Source: Cyclina sinensis
Taxonomy: Eukaryota > Mollusca > Bivalvia > Venerida > Veneridae
Assembly: GCA_012932295.1 (NCBI GenBank)
Contig: JAAONU010000001.1
Coordinates: forward strand, 19,158,120-19,222,119
DNA length: 64,000 nt
Direction: 5' to 3'
Made by a program: the position numbers and the translations under genes. Under the pieces are notes generated by a model. The model was not told where the DNA came from. It searched no databases and saw nothing but the letters and a program-made list of their open reading frames with translations. Of the stretch, positions 35,128-47,639 are shown in pieces. Within the stretch, counting starts at the first letter, position 1. Every line of letters starts with the position of its first letter.

Positions 35128-35987
35128 TGTAACAAAGACAGAATCTTTTTGCGCACAATAATATATTATAACGGTAGAGTTACAAGGTGGGGAGTGCTTA
35201 AGACAACCGACATAGCTGTCTAAAGAATGAAAAACGCAAAACACTTTGATAAGTCAGTATATACATTGTATTTAGTATGCAATTGTTTCTTGTTTACTTA
35301 ATGATTAGGAAAACAATTCATATGAATACCGAACAAAGTTTTCAGTTGAAACAAATACACATATTTTAACAAGAACAGTATCCGATCTAAAAAAAGAACG
35401 GCATTAAAATTTGCACAACATAAATTGCAATTAAAACTATATGAAAAAAATCAACAAATATTGGTCTGTCTTGATGTGTTGAATTGAAAAGAAAAGGACC
35501 GGATGAACAGACTAAAGCTACTTGCCAAATATCAAACCTTTTTGGTTTTATAACATGAGGATTGGTTTTATAATATGGGGCTTATATTGATCCCAGGGAT
35601 CATCATAGGAAATGAGGAACTCCACTAGAAAAAGTTACATGACTATTTTCAAACTCCCATCAACCAGACAATCCCAACAGTTTTAGCTAGACTGTATATC
35701 GGTAGGTGTACCCCGCCGACACTGACATGCTCTCTAAATATAAGAACCCTGGCGGGTAGCCATTCATAACAGAAGGAGCAAACTTTGATAGAGGTTCATT
35801 AGATTATGGAATGGAATTCTTTGAAGAACATGAAGAAACCCTGTCAGGTTTCATTTGACTTCATCTAGTGGCATAGGGGGCGATTTGAAGCAAGTTGTTA
35901 ACTTTCATTATCCATCAAGTGTTATAATGTTATATGTAATTTAAAGCAAATTTTAATTTCCAAGATAAATCCAGTGATATTGGGGAA

Positions 35988-36610
35988 CATGTCATTTGAA
36001 GAAAATTCTCAACTGCTACTACCCAGTTAGTGGTACACGTATAGGGGGAATATGTCATTTGAAGCAAATACTCAACTGCCATTACCAATCCAGGGGTATA
36101 GGGAGATATGCCATTTTGAAGCAAATTCTCAACTGTCATTACTCATCCAGTTGTATAGGGGAAATATGTCATTTGAAGAAAATTCTCAACTGCTACTACC
36201 CAGTTAGTGGTATACGTATAGGGGGAATATGTCATTTGAAGCAAATACTCAACTGCCATTACCCATCCAGTTGTATAGGGGAAATATGTCATTTGAAGAA
36301 AATTCTCAACTGCTACTACCCAGTTAGTGGTATACGTATAGGGGGAATATGTCATTTGAAGAAAACTCTCAACTGCTACTACCCAGTTAGTGGTATACGT
36401 ATATTGTGAATATGTCATTTGAAGAAAATTCTCAACTGCTACTACCCAGTTAGTGGTCGGGTATAGGGGGAATATGTCATTTGAAGCAAATACTTAACTG
36501 CCATTACCCATCCAGGGGTATAGGGAGATATGCCATTTTGAAGCAAATTCTCAACTGTCATTACCCATCCAGCTGTATAGGGGAAATATGTCATTTGAAG
36601 GAAATAATGG
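35988..36610 (+). repeat. About 60-bp satellite, about 11 units
   Basis: Units alternate between forms such as GTCATTTGAAGAAAATTCTC + AACTGCTACTACCCAGTTAG + TGGTATACGTATAGGGGGAA and a variant with ACTGCCATTACCCATCCAG. Frames on both strands remain open and are not genes. Confidence 0.93.
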
Positions 36611-36899
36611 CTGAAAGAAGACAACGAACAAAGACTGATCATGTAATCTGACCACAAGCACCTTAAGCACAGATTAGCTGTAACATTATTCCCATCATTT
36701 CATCATTTTTTTAATTAATAGGTTTCTTAGCAAAGATGATGTCAGTGATGATTCTAATAGGAAAAAATCTTCAGCAAAATCTTAACAGAGATGAAAATAT
36801 CTGAATTACTATTAATACTTCAAAACTGAAGTAGAGGACTGTATGATAAAAAAAACATGTCTTCAAATAAAACATTTCAGCATACTTTGAAACACATAC

Positions 36900-38250
36900 A
36901 AAAACATGAGGTCCATAATTATGGTCTTGGGTCATTCACCTGAAAAAAACTACCAAACAACTGGTGGAGTAGGGGTGGCATGTATGAGATGTGTCAAATG
37001 GCAGACAGTTCAAATATTATAAAAGATATCAAATAGATGTTTTTAAACCAAGAACGAAGGTCAATAGTTCAAGATACACCAAATTCAATTTTGAAGTATG
37101 TATGCAAACTTATACAAATAGTTAAACTTCAAAGACATAACTTCAAAAACAAGGAGCTAGGTCAATAGGTCAAAATCAGCCAAGGTCAGAGTTGAATTCT
37201 GCATGCAGATTTATATACATATTTAAAATTTCATTGATGTAGCTTCAAAAAAGAAGAAAGTAGGTCAATAGGTAAAATGAAGGTCAAAGACAAAGGTGAA
37301 TGAAGGTTAAGTACCTTCCTACCCCATCCAATGATTCTTTTTTCGGAATGCGAGGTACCCAGGTGAGGTGGGTGGGGGCTTGGTACCCTGGTTAGGGCCA
37401 AGATCTTCCAAAGTCCATCTTATTAACTAGGCAATGCTGAAAAATTTGTATCTAAGCTCAAAGTGTTTCACTTTCTTTAAAAAATTGTTCCTATATAACT
37501 CAGTGTAAAACCAAGTGACCACTTGGGCAGGGAAATTTTGATCCAGGGGTCATGATTTGTATAAATTTAACTTGATAGAGGTCCACAAGACAATGGTACA
37601 AACACAATATCTAAATCCTAAGCCTAATGATTTCTGACAAAGATTTTATTAGTTTTTCCAATATAAGTCTATGTAAAATCAAGTGACCCTAGGGCTCGAG
37701 TCAATTCTGACCCCACAGCCATGATTTATATAACTTTGGTAGAGGTCCACAAGATGAAAATATCAACCAAATATGTAAGATCTTGACCTTGGGTTTCAGA
37801 CAAGAAAATTGTTTCAAATATTTTTCTTATGTAGAGGATCAAGTGATCCCTGGGTCAGGGCCGATTTTGCGCCAGGGACCATGATTTGTATAAACTTGGT
37901 AGAGGTCCATTAGACAGTGAAACAAACAAATCTATATCCTAGGTCTAATCGTTTCTGACAAATGATTTTTTTTAGTTTTTCCTATATATTAAGTCTATGT
38001 AAAATCAAGTGACCCCTAAGGTGGTCCAATTTTAATCCAGAGGCCATGATTTGTATAAACTTGGTAGAGGTCCATTAGACAATACACACCAAACAGCTTA
38101 ACTCTAGGCCTTATAGTTTCTGACAAGAAGACTTTTTAAAGTTTTTCCCTCTTAAGTCTTTGTAAAATCAAGTGACCCCTGGGCTTAGGCCAGTTCTGAC
38201 CCTATAGTCAAAATTTAAAAAACATTAATAGACGTCCACGATGGACAAAA
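36900..38250 (+). repeat. Diverged tandem repeat, about 165-bp unit
   Basis: Recurring TTGTATAAACTTGGTAGAGG, TCCATTAGACAATG and AGTCTATGTAAAATCAAGTG blocks at about 37,555, 37,730, 37,885, 38,050 and 38,210. Related in sequence to the 39.3-40.2 kb array. Confidence 0.7.
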
Positions 38251-38776
38251 TAGCATACTAAAAGCTACATTTGACCTTTGGTCATGTGAGCTAAAAACAG
38301 CTGATATGAAAAAGTCCAGCAATAGTTTTCATTAGTTTGTTTCAACAAATAAGGAAAGTATATTTTCCATTCGTTTTTTCTTTTATTCAAAAAGCTGTGA
38401 ATATAGAAACTTACAGTGAATAATACTGCCAAAAGGGTATAAAAATAATATTGTACTAGACATGGAACTATACTAGTCCTGATGTGCAACAAATTTAATA
38501 CTGTGACCCTGACGTCAAGACCTGTTAAACTTACCATACTATTTGTAAACTCTAGTTTAAGTAGTAAACAATGAAAGGTGTCAAAAAGGCTTCTTAAACT
38601 GCAATCATAGACTTTTACTTTCTTATGAATCTTACCAAGCCAGGTTCTAAAATATCTAGAACTATTGCTGAATGCGATTCATACCCCCACCAATGTCATT
38701 GATAGATGGTGACTTGGATATTTCAATAGATGGAAAAGGGAAAACTTTCAGGGCATAAAATAGTTGTGTTTGAAAA

Positions 38777-40433
38777 CAAGAGGGCCATGATGGCCCTGTA
38801 TCGCTCACCTGAGTATGACTGCTTTTAACAAAGATGATATCGACCTGGTTAATTGACCCCAGATAACCCATATTCAAAACTTGACCTAGAAATTATTGAA
38901 ACAACCTTTCTGACAAATTTTCAGATTATTTGGACTGAAAATGTTACCTCTAGAGTGTTTACAATGTTTTTTTCCATATTTGGGCTCTGTGACCAAGTTT
39001 TTGACCCCAGATGACCCGTATTCGAACCAGAGCTAGAAATCATCAAAATAACCTGTCTGAAAACTTTCCAGGATATTTGGACTGAAAATGTAACCTCTAG
39101 AGTGTTAACAATGTTTTCCTATTTTTGGGCTCTGTGACCTAGTTTTTGAACCCAGATGACCCATTTTGGAACCTGAGCTAGAAATTATAGAAACAACCTT
39201 TCTGAAAAATTTACAGATAATTTGGACTTAAAATGTTACCTCTCCTTCTACAAGAAGATTTGCAAAGTTTTCACTATATAAGCCTATGTAAAACCAATGA
39301 CCCCTTGGGTGGGGCCAAATTTGACCCCAAGGGTAAAATTTGAACAAACTTGGTAGAGGTCCACTAGACAATGCTACATAACAAATCTTAAGGCTCAGGC
39401 CCTTGTCGATTTTCAAAGTTTTCCCTGTGTAAAATCAATTGCCCCTGGGGTGGGGCAAAATTTGACCCTAGGAGCATAATTTGAACAAACTTGGTAGAGG
39501 TCCAATAGACAATGCTACAAACCAAATCTTATTGCTCTGGGCCTTGTGGTTTCAGACAAGAAGATTGTCAAAGTTTTCCCTATGTAAAATCAATTGACCC
39601 CTGGGGTGGGGCCAAATCTGACCCCATGGGCACAATTTGAACAAACTTGGTAGTGGTCTAATGGACAATGCTACATATTAAATCTTAAGGCTCAGGGCCT
39701 TGTCGTTTCAGACAAGATTTTCCAAGTTTTCCCTATATAAGCCTATGTAAAATCAACTGACCCCTGGAGCAAGGCAAAATTTGATCCCAGGGGCATTATT
39801 TGAACAAACTTGGTAGAGGTCCAGTAGACAATGCTACATACCAAATCTTAAGGCTCTGTGCCTGGTGGTTTCAGACAAGAAGATTTTCAAAGTTTCCCTA
39901 TGTAAAATCAATTGACCCCGGGGTGGGGGCCAAATATGACCCCAGGGGCATTATTTGAACAAACTTGGTAGTGGTTTGTTAGACAATGCTACATATAGAA
40001 TCTTAAGGCTCAGGGCTTTGTCGTTTCAGACAAGAAGATTTTCAAAGTTTTCCCTATATAAGCCTATGTAAAACCAATTGACCCCTGGAGCAAGGCCAAA
40101 TTAATCCCAGGGGTATATTTTGAACAAACTTGGTAGAGGTCCAGTAGACAATGCTACATACCAAATCTTAAGGCTCTGGGTCTTGTGGTTTCAGACAAGA
40201 AGATTTTCAAAGTTTTTCCTTTAAGTTGCCATAGCAACCAGAGTTTTTGATTGTATTTATTTCTTTGAACAACTTTGGTAGAGCTTCATGCTAGGAACAC
40301 TCCAGGAAAATTTCATCAATTTTGGTCCAATGGTTTAGGAGGAGATGTTGTTTAAAGGAAAATGTTGACGCACTAACAGACGAAATGAGATTACAATAGC
40401 TCACATGAGCACTTCGTGCTCAAGTGAGCTAAA
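38777..40433 (+). repeat. Long dispersed repeat with CTCACCTGAG-type ends
   Basis: Begins near GAGGGCCATGATGGCCCTGT ATCGCTCACCTGAG and ends near AATAGCTCACATGAGCACTT CGTGCTCAAGTGAGCTAA, so both ends carry inverted CTCAnnTGAG signals. The interior has six units of about 150-165 bp (TTGAACAAACTTGGTAGAGG, TCCACTAGACAATGCTACAT). Relatives lie at 6,265-6,905 and 52,325-52,955. Confidence 0.75.
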
Positions 40434-40439
40434 ATTCAT

Positions 40440-41240
40440 TGTCAAATATTTGATCTTCAAGTGTGACCTTGACCTTGAGCTAGTACAACGTCAACATGGG
40501 TTTTGCACATCGCTATCATGAGGTGGACATTTGAGCCAAGTCTGAAGAAAATCTTTCAGTGGGCATAAAATTTAAAGAGGGGACATGAAAATTTATCTGA
40601 CATTCCAATGTGACCATGACCTTTACCTGACACAAGGGCAACATGGGTACTGCACATTGCTTTGTTGGGTTGAATATTTGAGCCAAGTAAGAACAAAATC
40701 CTTCTAGGGGAAAAGAATTTACAGAGGAAACAAGACACATTGTCTTTATTTTATTGTCAGATATTTGACCTTTGGTGTGAGCTTGACCTTGAGCTGACAC
40801 AAGGGCAATATGAGTTATGCGTATTGCCTTGTTGAGCTGAACATTTGAGCAAAGTTATAAGAAAATCCTTGTCTTATAATTCATTGTTAAATATTTGATC
40901 TTCAAGTGTGACCTTGACCTTGAACCGGTACAACTAGTATGTTTTCTGCAAATTGCTATCATTAGCTGAACATCTGAGCCAAGTTTGAAGAAAATCTTTT
41001 AAGGGGTATAGGATTTACAGAGCGGACACGAAAATTATCTGACCTTCCAGTGTGACCTTGACCTGACACAATGGTAACATGTGTTCTGCACATTCCCATT
41101 TTGAGGTTAACATCAAAGTCAAGTTTGAAGAAAATCCTTCCATTAGTATATGATTCACTGAGCGGACAAGGTGGAGATGGACCGACTGACCGACGAGACA
41201 AAGCGATTCCAGTATCCCCTCCCCCCAACAAACACATTCC
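40440..41240 (+). repeat. Tandem repeat, about 150-bp unit, five copies
   Basis: Units share GTGTGACCTTGACCTTGAGC, TGACACAAGGGCAACATGGG, TGCACATTGC and AAGAAAATCCTT. The end, GACTGACCGACGAGACAAAG ... GTGGTGGGGGTATAATGAA, is a typical terminus of dispersed mollusc repeats. Confidence 0.85.
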
Positions 41241-41504
41241 GTGGTGGGGGTATAATGAATTGTATAAAAAGCAAAGTATGATTTAAGTAATTTTTGAGGT
41301 CCATAACAAGTTGAAAACTTCCTCAATGGGATAAATATGACAGAAAACTGTAGGATTTTTATGTTCATGCAAAGCATATAGCCATTTCCACATCTGTATC
41401 TTTAACAAGCCACTTGTTGCTGTTCTACTGTTGAACAACCATACACTGGAAAGTAACAAAAAATGACATGTTTGAAATCTAGGAAGACATATTAATTTAA
41501 TTAC

Positions 41505-41567
41505 CTGCATCTACAGTTCTTTGACAATGCCATAGAATTACTTAATTCTTCACAGTAGATGTTCAAA
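41505..41567 (-). CDS. Candidate exon of unrecognised acidic protein (first of the chain)
   Basis: The acceptor is GAAATAG, or alternatively GTGAAG giving 41,505-41,547; the donor is TGCAG|GTAATT. It reads LNIYCEELSNSMALSKNCRC and leaves in phase 2, matching 33,716-33,820. Three Cys in 20 residues is notable. The longer acceptor gives an exon whose phase matches the downstream exons; the shorter one would match an exon at 44,234-44,284. It is short, so confidence is limited. Confidence 0.42.
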
Positions 41568-41569
41568 CT

Positions 41570-43180
41570 ATTTCAAGTTTAAAGTATTGCAATGTTTCTT
41601 AGAACATAATGATATTTACTTATTTGATTGTTTATACTGAAAAAAGGTTTAAGAACAAACATTATAACAAGTATTAACTAAATACTTATGATTTCATAGA
41701 AAAGGCTGCTTTCAGTGCTCTAAATTTTTCCTATGATCAATGGTGGTAACCAAGATTTTGCTCAAATGTGACCAAGACTAAGAGCTGGTGACTATTGTGT
41801 CAAACCTTCAGACCAAGTTTCATAAACTATATACCCAATTTCCTTCAGGCAGTTCAAAAGTGACATTGACCTTGATCAGAGACAGTCAAAACCTGTGCTC
41901 TGTAGGTCATCTTATCATTGTGTCAAATAGTTTCAATTTCCTTTAAACAATTCAAGAGCTACAGAGGGAACATGAAATATTCACACATTATATCAAATAG
42001 TTCAAATTTCTTGCATCAATATTTTCAAGACATGCAGAACAGATAAAAAACTTCCTAAAATTGATGGACAGACAGACAGACTTTAAAATGCACAGGCAGA
42101 CAGACAGATGAACAAACATTGGCATAATGAAATAAGCCCTTACAAGGATATAAAAGTCGCACACAAAAAAAATGTTAATTTCAGTAAGGGATTGAAAATT
42201 TCAAAATAGGAAATAACACATTTTAGTTCATTTGCATTAAGTCTGTTATGGATGTTTCTGATAATCTCACTCACAAACTGTTGGGCAGATCTAGAGAATA
42301 GCTGATTTCATTACATAATGTCTTGTAAAAGCAGCTGCCATATATACATGTAACTGTGCTTTCTCCACCAATCAGATAATGCTACATTCCAAGACATGTC
42401 CTATTAAAATTAAATTCTATGTTATGTTACTATTTAACTGTACTTCCCAGTCTATTATTGGATCTATAAGTAAGATAAGAATATGAAAGATTCTTCCTAA
42501 AATTTTCATATCATTAAAAGTTTAAAACATTTCAATAAGTTGCCATGCATTATTGCCAGATTTCAACATTAGGTATCTAATAAATGAAATTAGATAATAT
42601 ATTTATTTTATTTCAGTTAATAAACAAGCTATAAATGAAGGTGCTTCTTATAGATACTGATAAAAGTCTGAAATGACTATGGTCTTTATGTTACAAAGAC
42701 CATAGTTACTTCAGATTTTTAAAGGAGTAATTCATAATTAGGCACGCTTTCAAAAGTAAATGAAGATTTCAACAAAATTGAAGACTGATGATATAAACAA
42801 ATTTTCATATTTTATGACAAAGACCCCAACCTTTTTGAGTTCCAAACTGAACTAAGATTTTTCTCTTGCTCACACCTAGTAGACAGCCTTCTTGGCCAAC
42901 ACTTAAGTTGAAATAAGTACATTTGTATGAAGAAATTTGTTTGAGCATCTACTATCATACTATAATACATATTCTATCAAAAGGCACTTTGCACTGGCAA
43001 ACATAAGTAGTGAGCAAATATAGTAGTTATTTTTCTTTATCAAGAGATCATAATTCAAGTTAGATCTTACACATGATAACACACCTTCTGTCAAAACTGA
43101 GTAAAACTGATTTAGAATTGTAGATGATAAATTTTTAAAGTATTACATGTAGATACAAATATGTGTAGATAGCAGATATT
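41570..43180. other. Stretch without recognisable gene
   Basis: AT-rich, with a few short (GACA)n runs at 42,065-42,110 inside a diverged dispersed repeat (41,740-42,130). No exon supported. Confidence 0.45.
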
Positions 43181-43193
43181 TCCTTGTCCTTAC

Positions 43194-43834
43194 CAGGGAT
43201 GGGTTACTTGTACTTGTACTCAAGTACTATGAGTAATTTGTTTTTTCTTGAAATACACTATTTCTCAACAATCTTAATGACACCAAAGGTCCTTTCAAAC
43301 TGGTTAAAGCAACTGGTTAAACTGGTTAAAGCAAGTTCAGCAAGTGTGAAAAATTGCTGTAGGCATGTTCTTATTGTCTTGTGTAGAGGAGAAACAGGTC
43401 ATTTAAGTGGCTATTATGATATAATTACCTATAACACTAACAGTTTAATCTTCTGTGGTCAGTATGCATGACAATCAAGGGTTCAGTTATTGTTGTGGTA
43501 AGTGGTTAATGAATAAAATTTGACTTTTATCAAGCTTATTCTTTTGCAGTTGAAAGACTCTTTAGTATTATGGGGAAATTATTCTGCCCTGACAGATGCA
43601 TTCTAAGCATATTAAATTTTGGTCATATGTATGTTTGCCATGGTATTAAGCATGTGCTTGTAAAGTAATATAAGAGTTATGTATCTTATGAAGTACTTAT
43701 TGTTTACTTATAAGTACCACGAGTACTACTCAAGTACCATTTAAAAATGTACTTGTACTTGCTGAGTAAGTCCTCAGTCATCAAGTACTTGAGTGGTACT
43801 TGAGTACTGATTCTCAGTACTTGACCCATCCCTG
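43194..43834 (+). mobile_element. hAT-type element, internally deleted
   Basis: The ends are inverted (CAGGGATGGGTTACTTG on the left, CTTGACCCATCCCTG on the right, followed inward by CTTGTACTCAAGTAC-like repeats). The flanks GTCCTTAC (43,186-43,193) and GTCATTAC (43,835-43,842) differ at one base of eight, the 8-bp duplication expected for hAT. Inside, a remnant of the hAT C-terminal dimerisation region is readable, which confirms the family. The rest of the transposase is missing, so it is non-autonomous. Confidence 0.88.
43534..43668 (+). pseudogene. hAT transposase dimerisation-domain remnant
   Basis: The frame reads AYSFAVERLFSIMGKLFCPD then RCILSI, followed by diverged residues and TAA. 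The pattern AVERLFS-x2-G-K-x3-PDR is the conserved core of the hAT dimerisation domain. Zinc-finger and catalytic regions are absent. Confidence 0.8.
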
Positions 43835-44233
43835 GTCATTACTGTCACAAAAATGATAAAGACATTATATGTTCTGGTTCAGTTGTCTAAAATTATTTCT
43901 AAAAAGGAAAGAGTTCTTAACGTTGGCAGTTTCCTCACAACAGTTACAACAAAGTACCTTATACTTTGAAACATTGAATTCCATATAAAAAGTGTCAGGT
44001 TTAATACATAAGCTTAGTACATTCTCCACTGTGCTGCATTAGAATGAGATAACACCAGATCTGAGTTTGAATTGAAACAGTGCACAGTCACCTTTAAGTA
44101 AAGTACTTAGCAACATACATATTTATGGTTCTTTATGCAGAAAATGTTCAAACCTTTAATATTGAAAATGTTTACTTGGAAACTCACAATCTTGCTTTCA
44201 GATGTCCCAAGAAGCCAACATGTTTGCACTCAC

Positions 44234-44284
44234 TTGCTAAGGCCCTGTTGCTCTGCCCCCAGTTACAGCTGATAAAAGATTTAT
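44234..44284 (-). CDS. Tentative small exon
   Basis: 51 bases between the acceptor TTTTTATATTTGTAG and the strong donor A|GTGAGT, reading KSFISCNWGQSNRALA. The phase fits the candidate exon at 47,344-47,455 upstream and the short form of 41,505-41,547 downstream. There is no homology to support it, and chance splice signals cannot be excluded. Confidence 0.25.
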
Positions 44285-44359
44285 CTACAAATATAAAAAG
44301 AAAAGTAGACAATGCCCCCGAGATATTCAGATGCTGGGGTCAGTTACAGTAACAGTATA

Positions 44360-45520
44360 CCAGTTTAAATGTTTATGTGTATATAACTTGTGAATCAATG
44401 TCACAGTCAGAACACAGAAGAGCCATTTATTTACTGATTTGAATACAGAAATAGAGCAGAATCATTAAAAAAAGCACTGGATCTGCACTTGTTATACCAC
44501 AAGCCACTCTTTTTAACTACATTATGGTTATAGGGCCAATACTTTTTCTTCCTAAAATGTTGACATTTTTGGGAAGGCAGTAAAATAAAAATTGTTCATT
44601 TTCATGATTTCAAATAGTGGAAACATATAATTGAAACGATTTTGACTTCAATAAATATCTGCAGTGAATCAAAACTAAGAAGTAGCATAATGTTTAGTAT
44701 CTTCAGTCTTGACTAGTAGGCTACATTTGTAGCATTGATAACTAAGCTGAATTTATTAACTGGTATAATATGCTACACTACAAATTGTGAAGGAGATAAC
44801 TGACTAATGACTCTATACCCCTTGATTTAAGGAAAGCATGTATATAAACAGTATTAAACATACATTTGATGCTTTTTCTGAGACAGTTTTTAGGAGGGTC
44901 ATTCATTGTATTATACAGAATTTTTACACTGTACAGAGCTGAGCAAAGTGTGAGAGAATCACTTCTAGTGAGGTCATATTATAAACAAGTTATAAATGAG
45001 TATTATCTAGTGTAGAATTAAAGTAGTGATAAGCGCAACATATTTTGTGACTTATTTCACTGTAACTGGACTTTCCATATGAAAATGTATAACGTTATAA
45101 TGAAACAAAACAGCACACTGTTGACAGCCTGACAGGTCATCACCAGTTGCTACTGCCTTGCGAATACTACCATTCACTCTCTCCTATATTTCTACTCTAG
45201 AACAATTACAATGTTCAGCTATATTTAGGTGGGAGCTTGAAAACAAATCTTGCAAATGGTCAAATTTAAAACACCATGATAAAACAAAGCAATTTGAAGG
45301 CCTTTGATTCCAAAATAAGTTTCACCTTAAGCAGTCAATATTATGGTCATGATTAAAAATGAGCAATGCATTGGTATACTTAGAATACTATATTCTTGAT
45401 ACCGGAAGAACTTGTAGAATATAGTCTACCTTTTTCTGATTTTTAATTATCCACAAGGGCACACCTGTCCTTGACCCTCCAGAAGAGCTCTATGGCCCAA
45501 TATTTTGGTTTCTTTTGAAG
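44360..45520. other. Stretch without recognisable gene
   Basis: AT-rich sequence with no exon, RNA gene or repeat I can support. Confidence 0.45.
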
Positions 45521-45531
45521 CCTCTGTAAAC

Positions 45532-45929
45532 CATCGTCGGTGACCCCCGGTACATATTCCGCACAACTACATTATGTACCGTGGGATAATTGACTGCTGA
45601 TTATTCGTTTTCATGAATATTTATTAGCAAAGGGATGTAACTCTTCGTCGAATGAGATGCCGCATTACAAATAGACACTTTTCAGTGTGGAGAGTAGGCA
45701 TAATGACAAGTTACTTTAAATAGACGTATTTCCCAGGATTTAAACATAGGCGCGGAGGGCAAATTGTAACAAGTAATTTCATTGGCTGAGATTCCGCAAG
45801 GGAAATCTTACGGAAACCAATGAAAGTAGGTAATGAATTATTCATGAGTACGAAATTTTACCAGCCAATTGTCCCACGGTAGATAAATAGAGTGAAACGG
45901 AATGGATCGAACGTGGGTTTCCGACGATG
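45532..45929. mobile_element. Non-autonomous hAT-like element (398 bp)
   Basis: Ends CATCGTCGG and CCGACGATG are inverted. A second inverted pair lies inside (TACCGTGGGATAATTG and CAATTGTCCCACGGTA). It is flanked by CTGTAAAC at 45,524-45,531 and 45,930-45,937. No coding capacity. Confidence 0.85.
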
Positions 45930-45937
45930 CTGTAAAC

Positions 45938-46868
45938 CATAGGGAGCCGGTGCAGTGTTTGGATAGCATATAAAATGCTTATTTGAACATCTGAACACAC
46001 TAGAAAAAAAATTTCCCACCATCATGTATCATATAGACAAGGGGTGGAACACCAAAACCTAAAAATTTACACTTCTTTCTATTAATGTCATGTTTTTTCA
46101 CAACTGAATCGGTTTCTAGGAAAAGCAAACGGTCTTTATATAGTCTTATGTCTACCCTTCTGAAAACCAACCAAACAAATATTCTATCTTAACCCGCTAT
46201 CCTGTGCCAGGAAGAAACATCACGTAAAATTGCACAATTTTGACAGGTCGACAACAAACGTGCAACCGCCAACTTGTAGAGTAAAACTCCAATAGTAACG
46301 TTTTTTTGTAACGGCTATTTTCATTGGCCAAGATTACAAAAAAGTCACGTGATACAAACATGTCCGAAATCGGAAACATTGGGTGAAATTTGTACGAAAA
46401 GCTGAATTACTAATTGTATATCGAGTAAGCGAACGGTTTTTTAGCGGTGAGAGAGAAAGTTGTTGAAAAGTTATTGCATGCAGCCAAAAAACTTCGATTG
46501 CGAACGTTACTATTGGAGTTTTACTCTACAAGTTGGCGGTTGCACGTTTGTTGTCGACCTGTCAAAATTGTGCAATTTTACGTGATGTTTCTTCCTGGCA
46601 CAGGATAGCGGGTTAAGATAGAATATTTGTTTGGTTGGTTTTCAGAAGGGTAGACATAAGACTATATAAAGACCGTTTGCTTTTCCTAGAAACCGATTCA
46701 GTTGTGAAAAAAACATGACATTAATAGAAAGAAGTGTAAATTTTTAGGTTTTGGTGTTCCACCCCTTGTCTATATGATATATGATGGTGGGAAATTTTTT
46801 TTCTAGTGTGTTCAGATGTTCAAATAAGCATTTTATATGCTATCCAAACACTGCACCGGCTCCCTATG
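45938..46868. mobile_element. Foldback hAT-like element with 363-bp arms
   Basis: The left arm (45,938-46,300) and right arm (46,505-46,868) are almost perfect reverse complements around a 204-bp spacer. Ends are CATAGGGAGCC and GGCTCCCTATG. It is flanked by CTGTAAAC at 45,930-45,937 and 46,869-46,876. The 8-bp duplication points to hAT-type mobilisation. Open frames inside are by-products. Confidence 0.9.
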
Positions 46869-47343
46869 CTGTAAACAGGAGAATGTAAAATTTTTAGATA
46901 TAACATACAAACGATTTTCAGATAATCTTGATCTATTAAAAACAAATGAGGTAAATAATGTACTTTCCATGAACTGTCTGATCTTAAATGAGATAATATT
47001 CTCTCTTTAGGTAACTAACTTTTTGACCAGTTATTATATACCCATTTTCCAAATACAAAAATTACCATGTGAATCTCATGCCGTGTATGGATTATTCTGT
47101 ATTTTATTTTAGAAAATGAAAATATGTTTTCCAGTAAAGGTACTTTATTCAAATTAATACAGATATGCTGAATGAATCAACTGAAATTTCCACTCCTCTT
47201 TAAGACTTTTCTAATAGCTTAAAGAAAAATTGTATTTTTCAATCTCTTTCTATCATAAAAACTCATTGACTGCCACAGGCATAAATCTATCTGTACGTTA
47301 AAGTTATATGAAATTTGTCAAACAAAATATATTTAAAAGATAC

Positions 47344-47455
47344 CTTTTAAGTTTAAAACTATACTTAATATGACAGTGTCCGTATCCTTATGCCGACCCG
47401 CATACTGTTCCGGTAATGGCGGTATGTCAAATCGACAGGCACGGCCACGGCGTTT
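47344..47455 (-). CDS. Tentative exon in a CpG-richer segment
   Basis: Acceptor TTGACAATTCAG, donor AAAAG|GTATCT. The 112 bases read KRRGRACRFDIPPLPEQYAG then RHKDTDTVILSIVLNLK and leave one base over, a phase that fits 44,234-44,284. The segment is richer in CpG than its surroundings, as 5' exons of invertebrate genes often are, and the sequence on toward 47,640 may be a 5' region. No start codon could be placed and no family is recognised. Confidence 0.35.
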
Positions 47456-47639
47456 CTGAATTGTCAAGCACAAACAATACGAAGCAATATGTAACCCGTA
47501 TCAAATGATGAAGTTCTGGTACAACTACCAAAACACGTAAAATATTTGTCCAAAATTTCCTCGAATATTTATGAAATATCGCCAAATAGGCTCCTAACTG
47601 GAACGTCCTCAACTTGTTTACTTTTCAAATGACAGCTGC

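Noticed and set aside
35930..36657. Opposed open frames in the 60-bp array
   Set aside because: Both strands are open over the same repeats, as expected for a satellite without stops.
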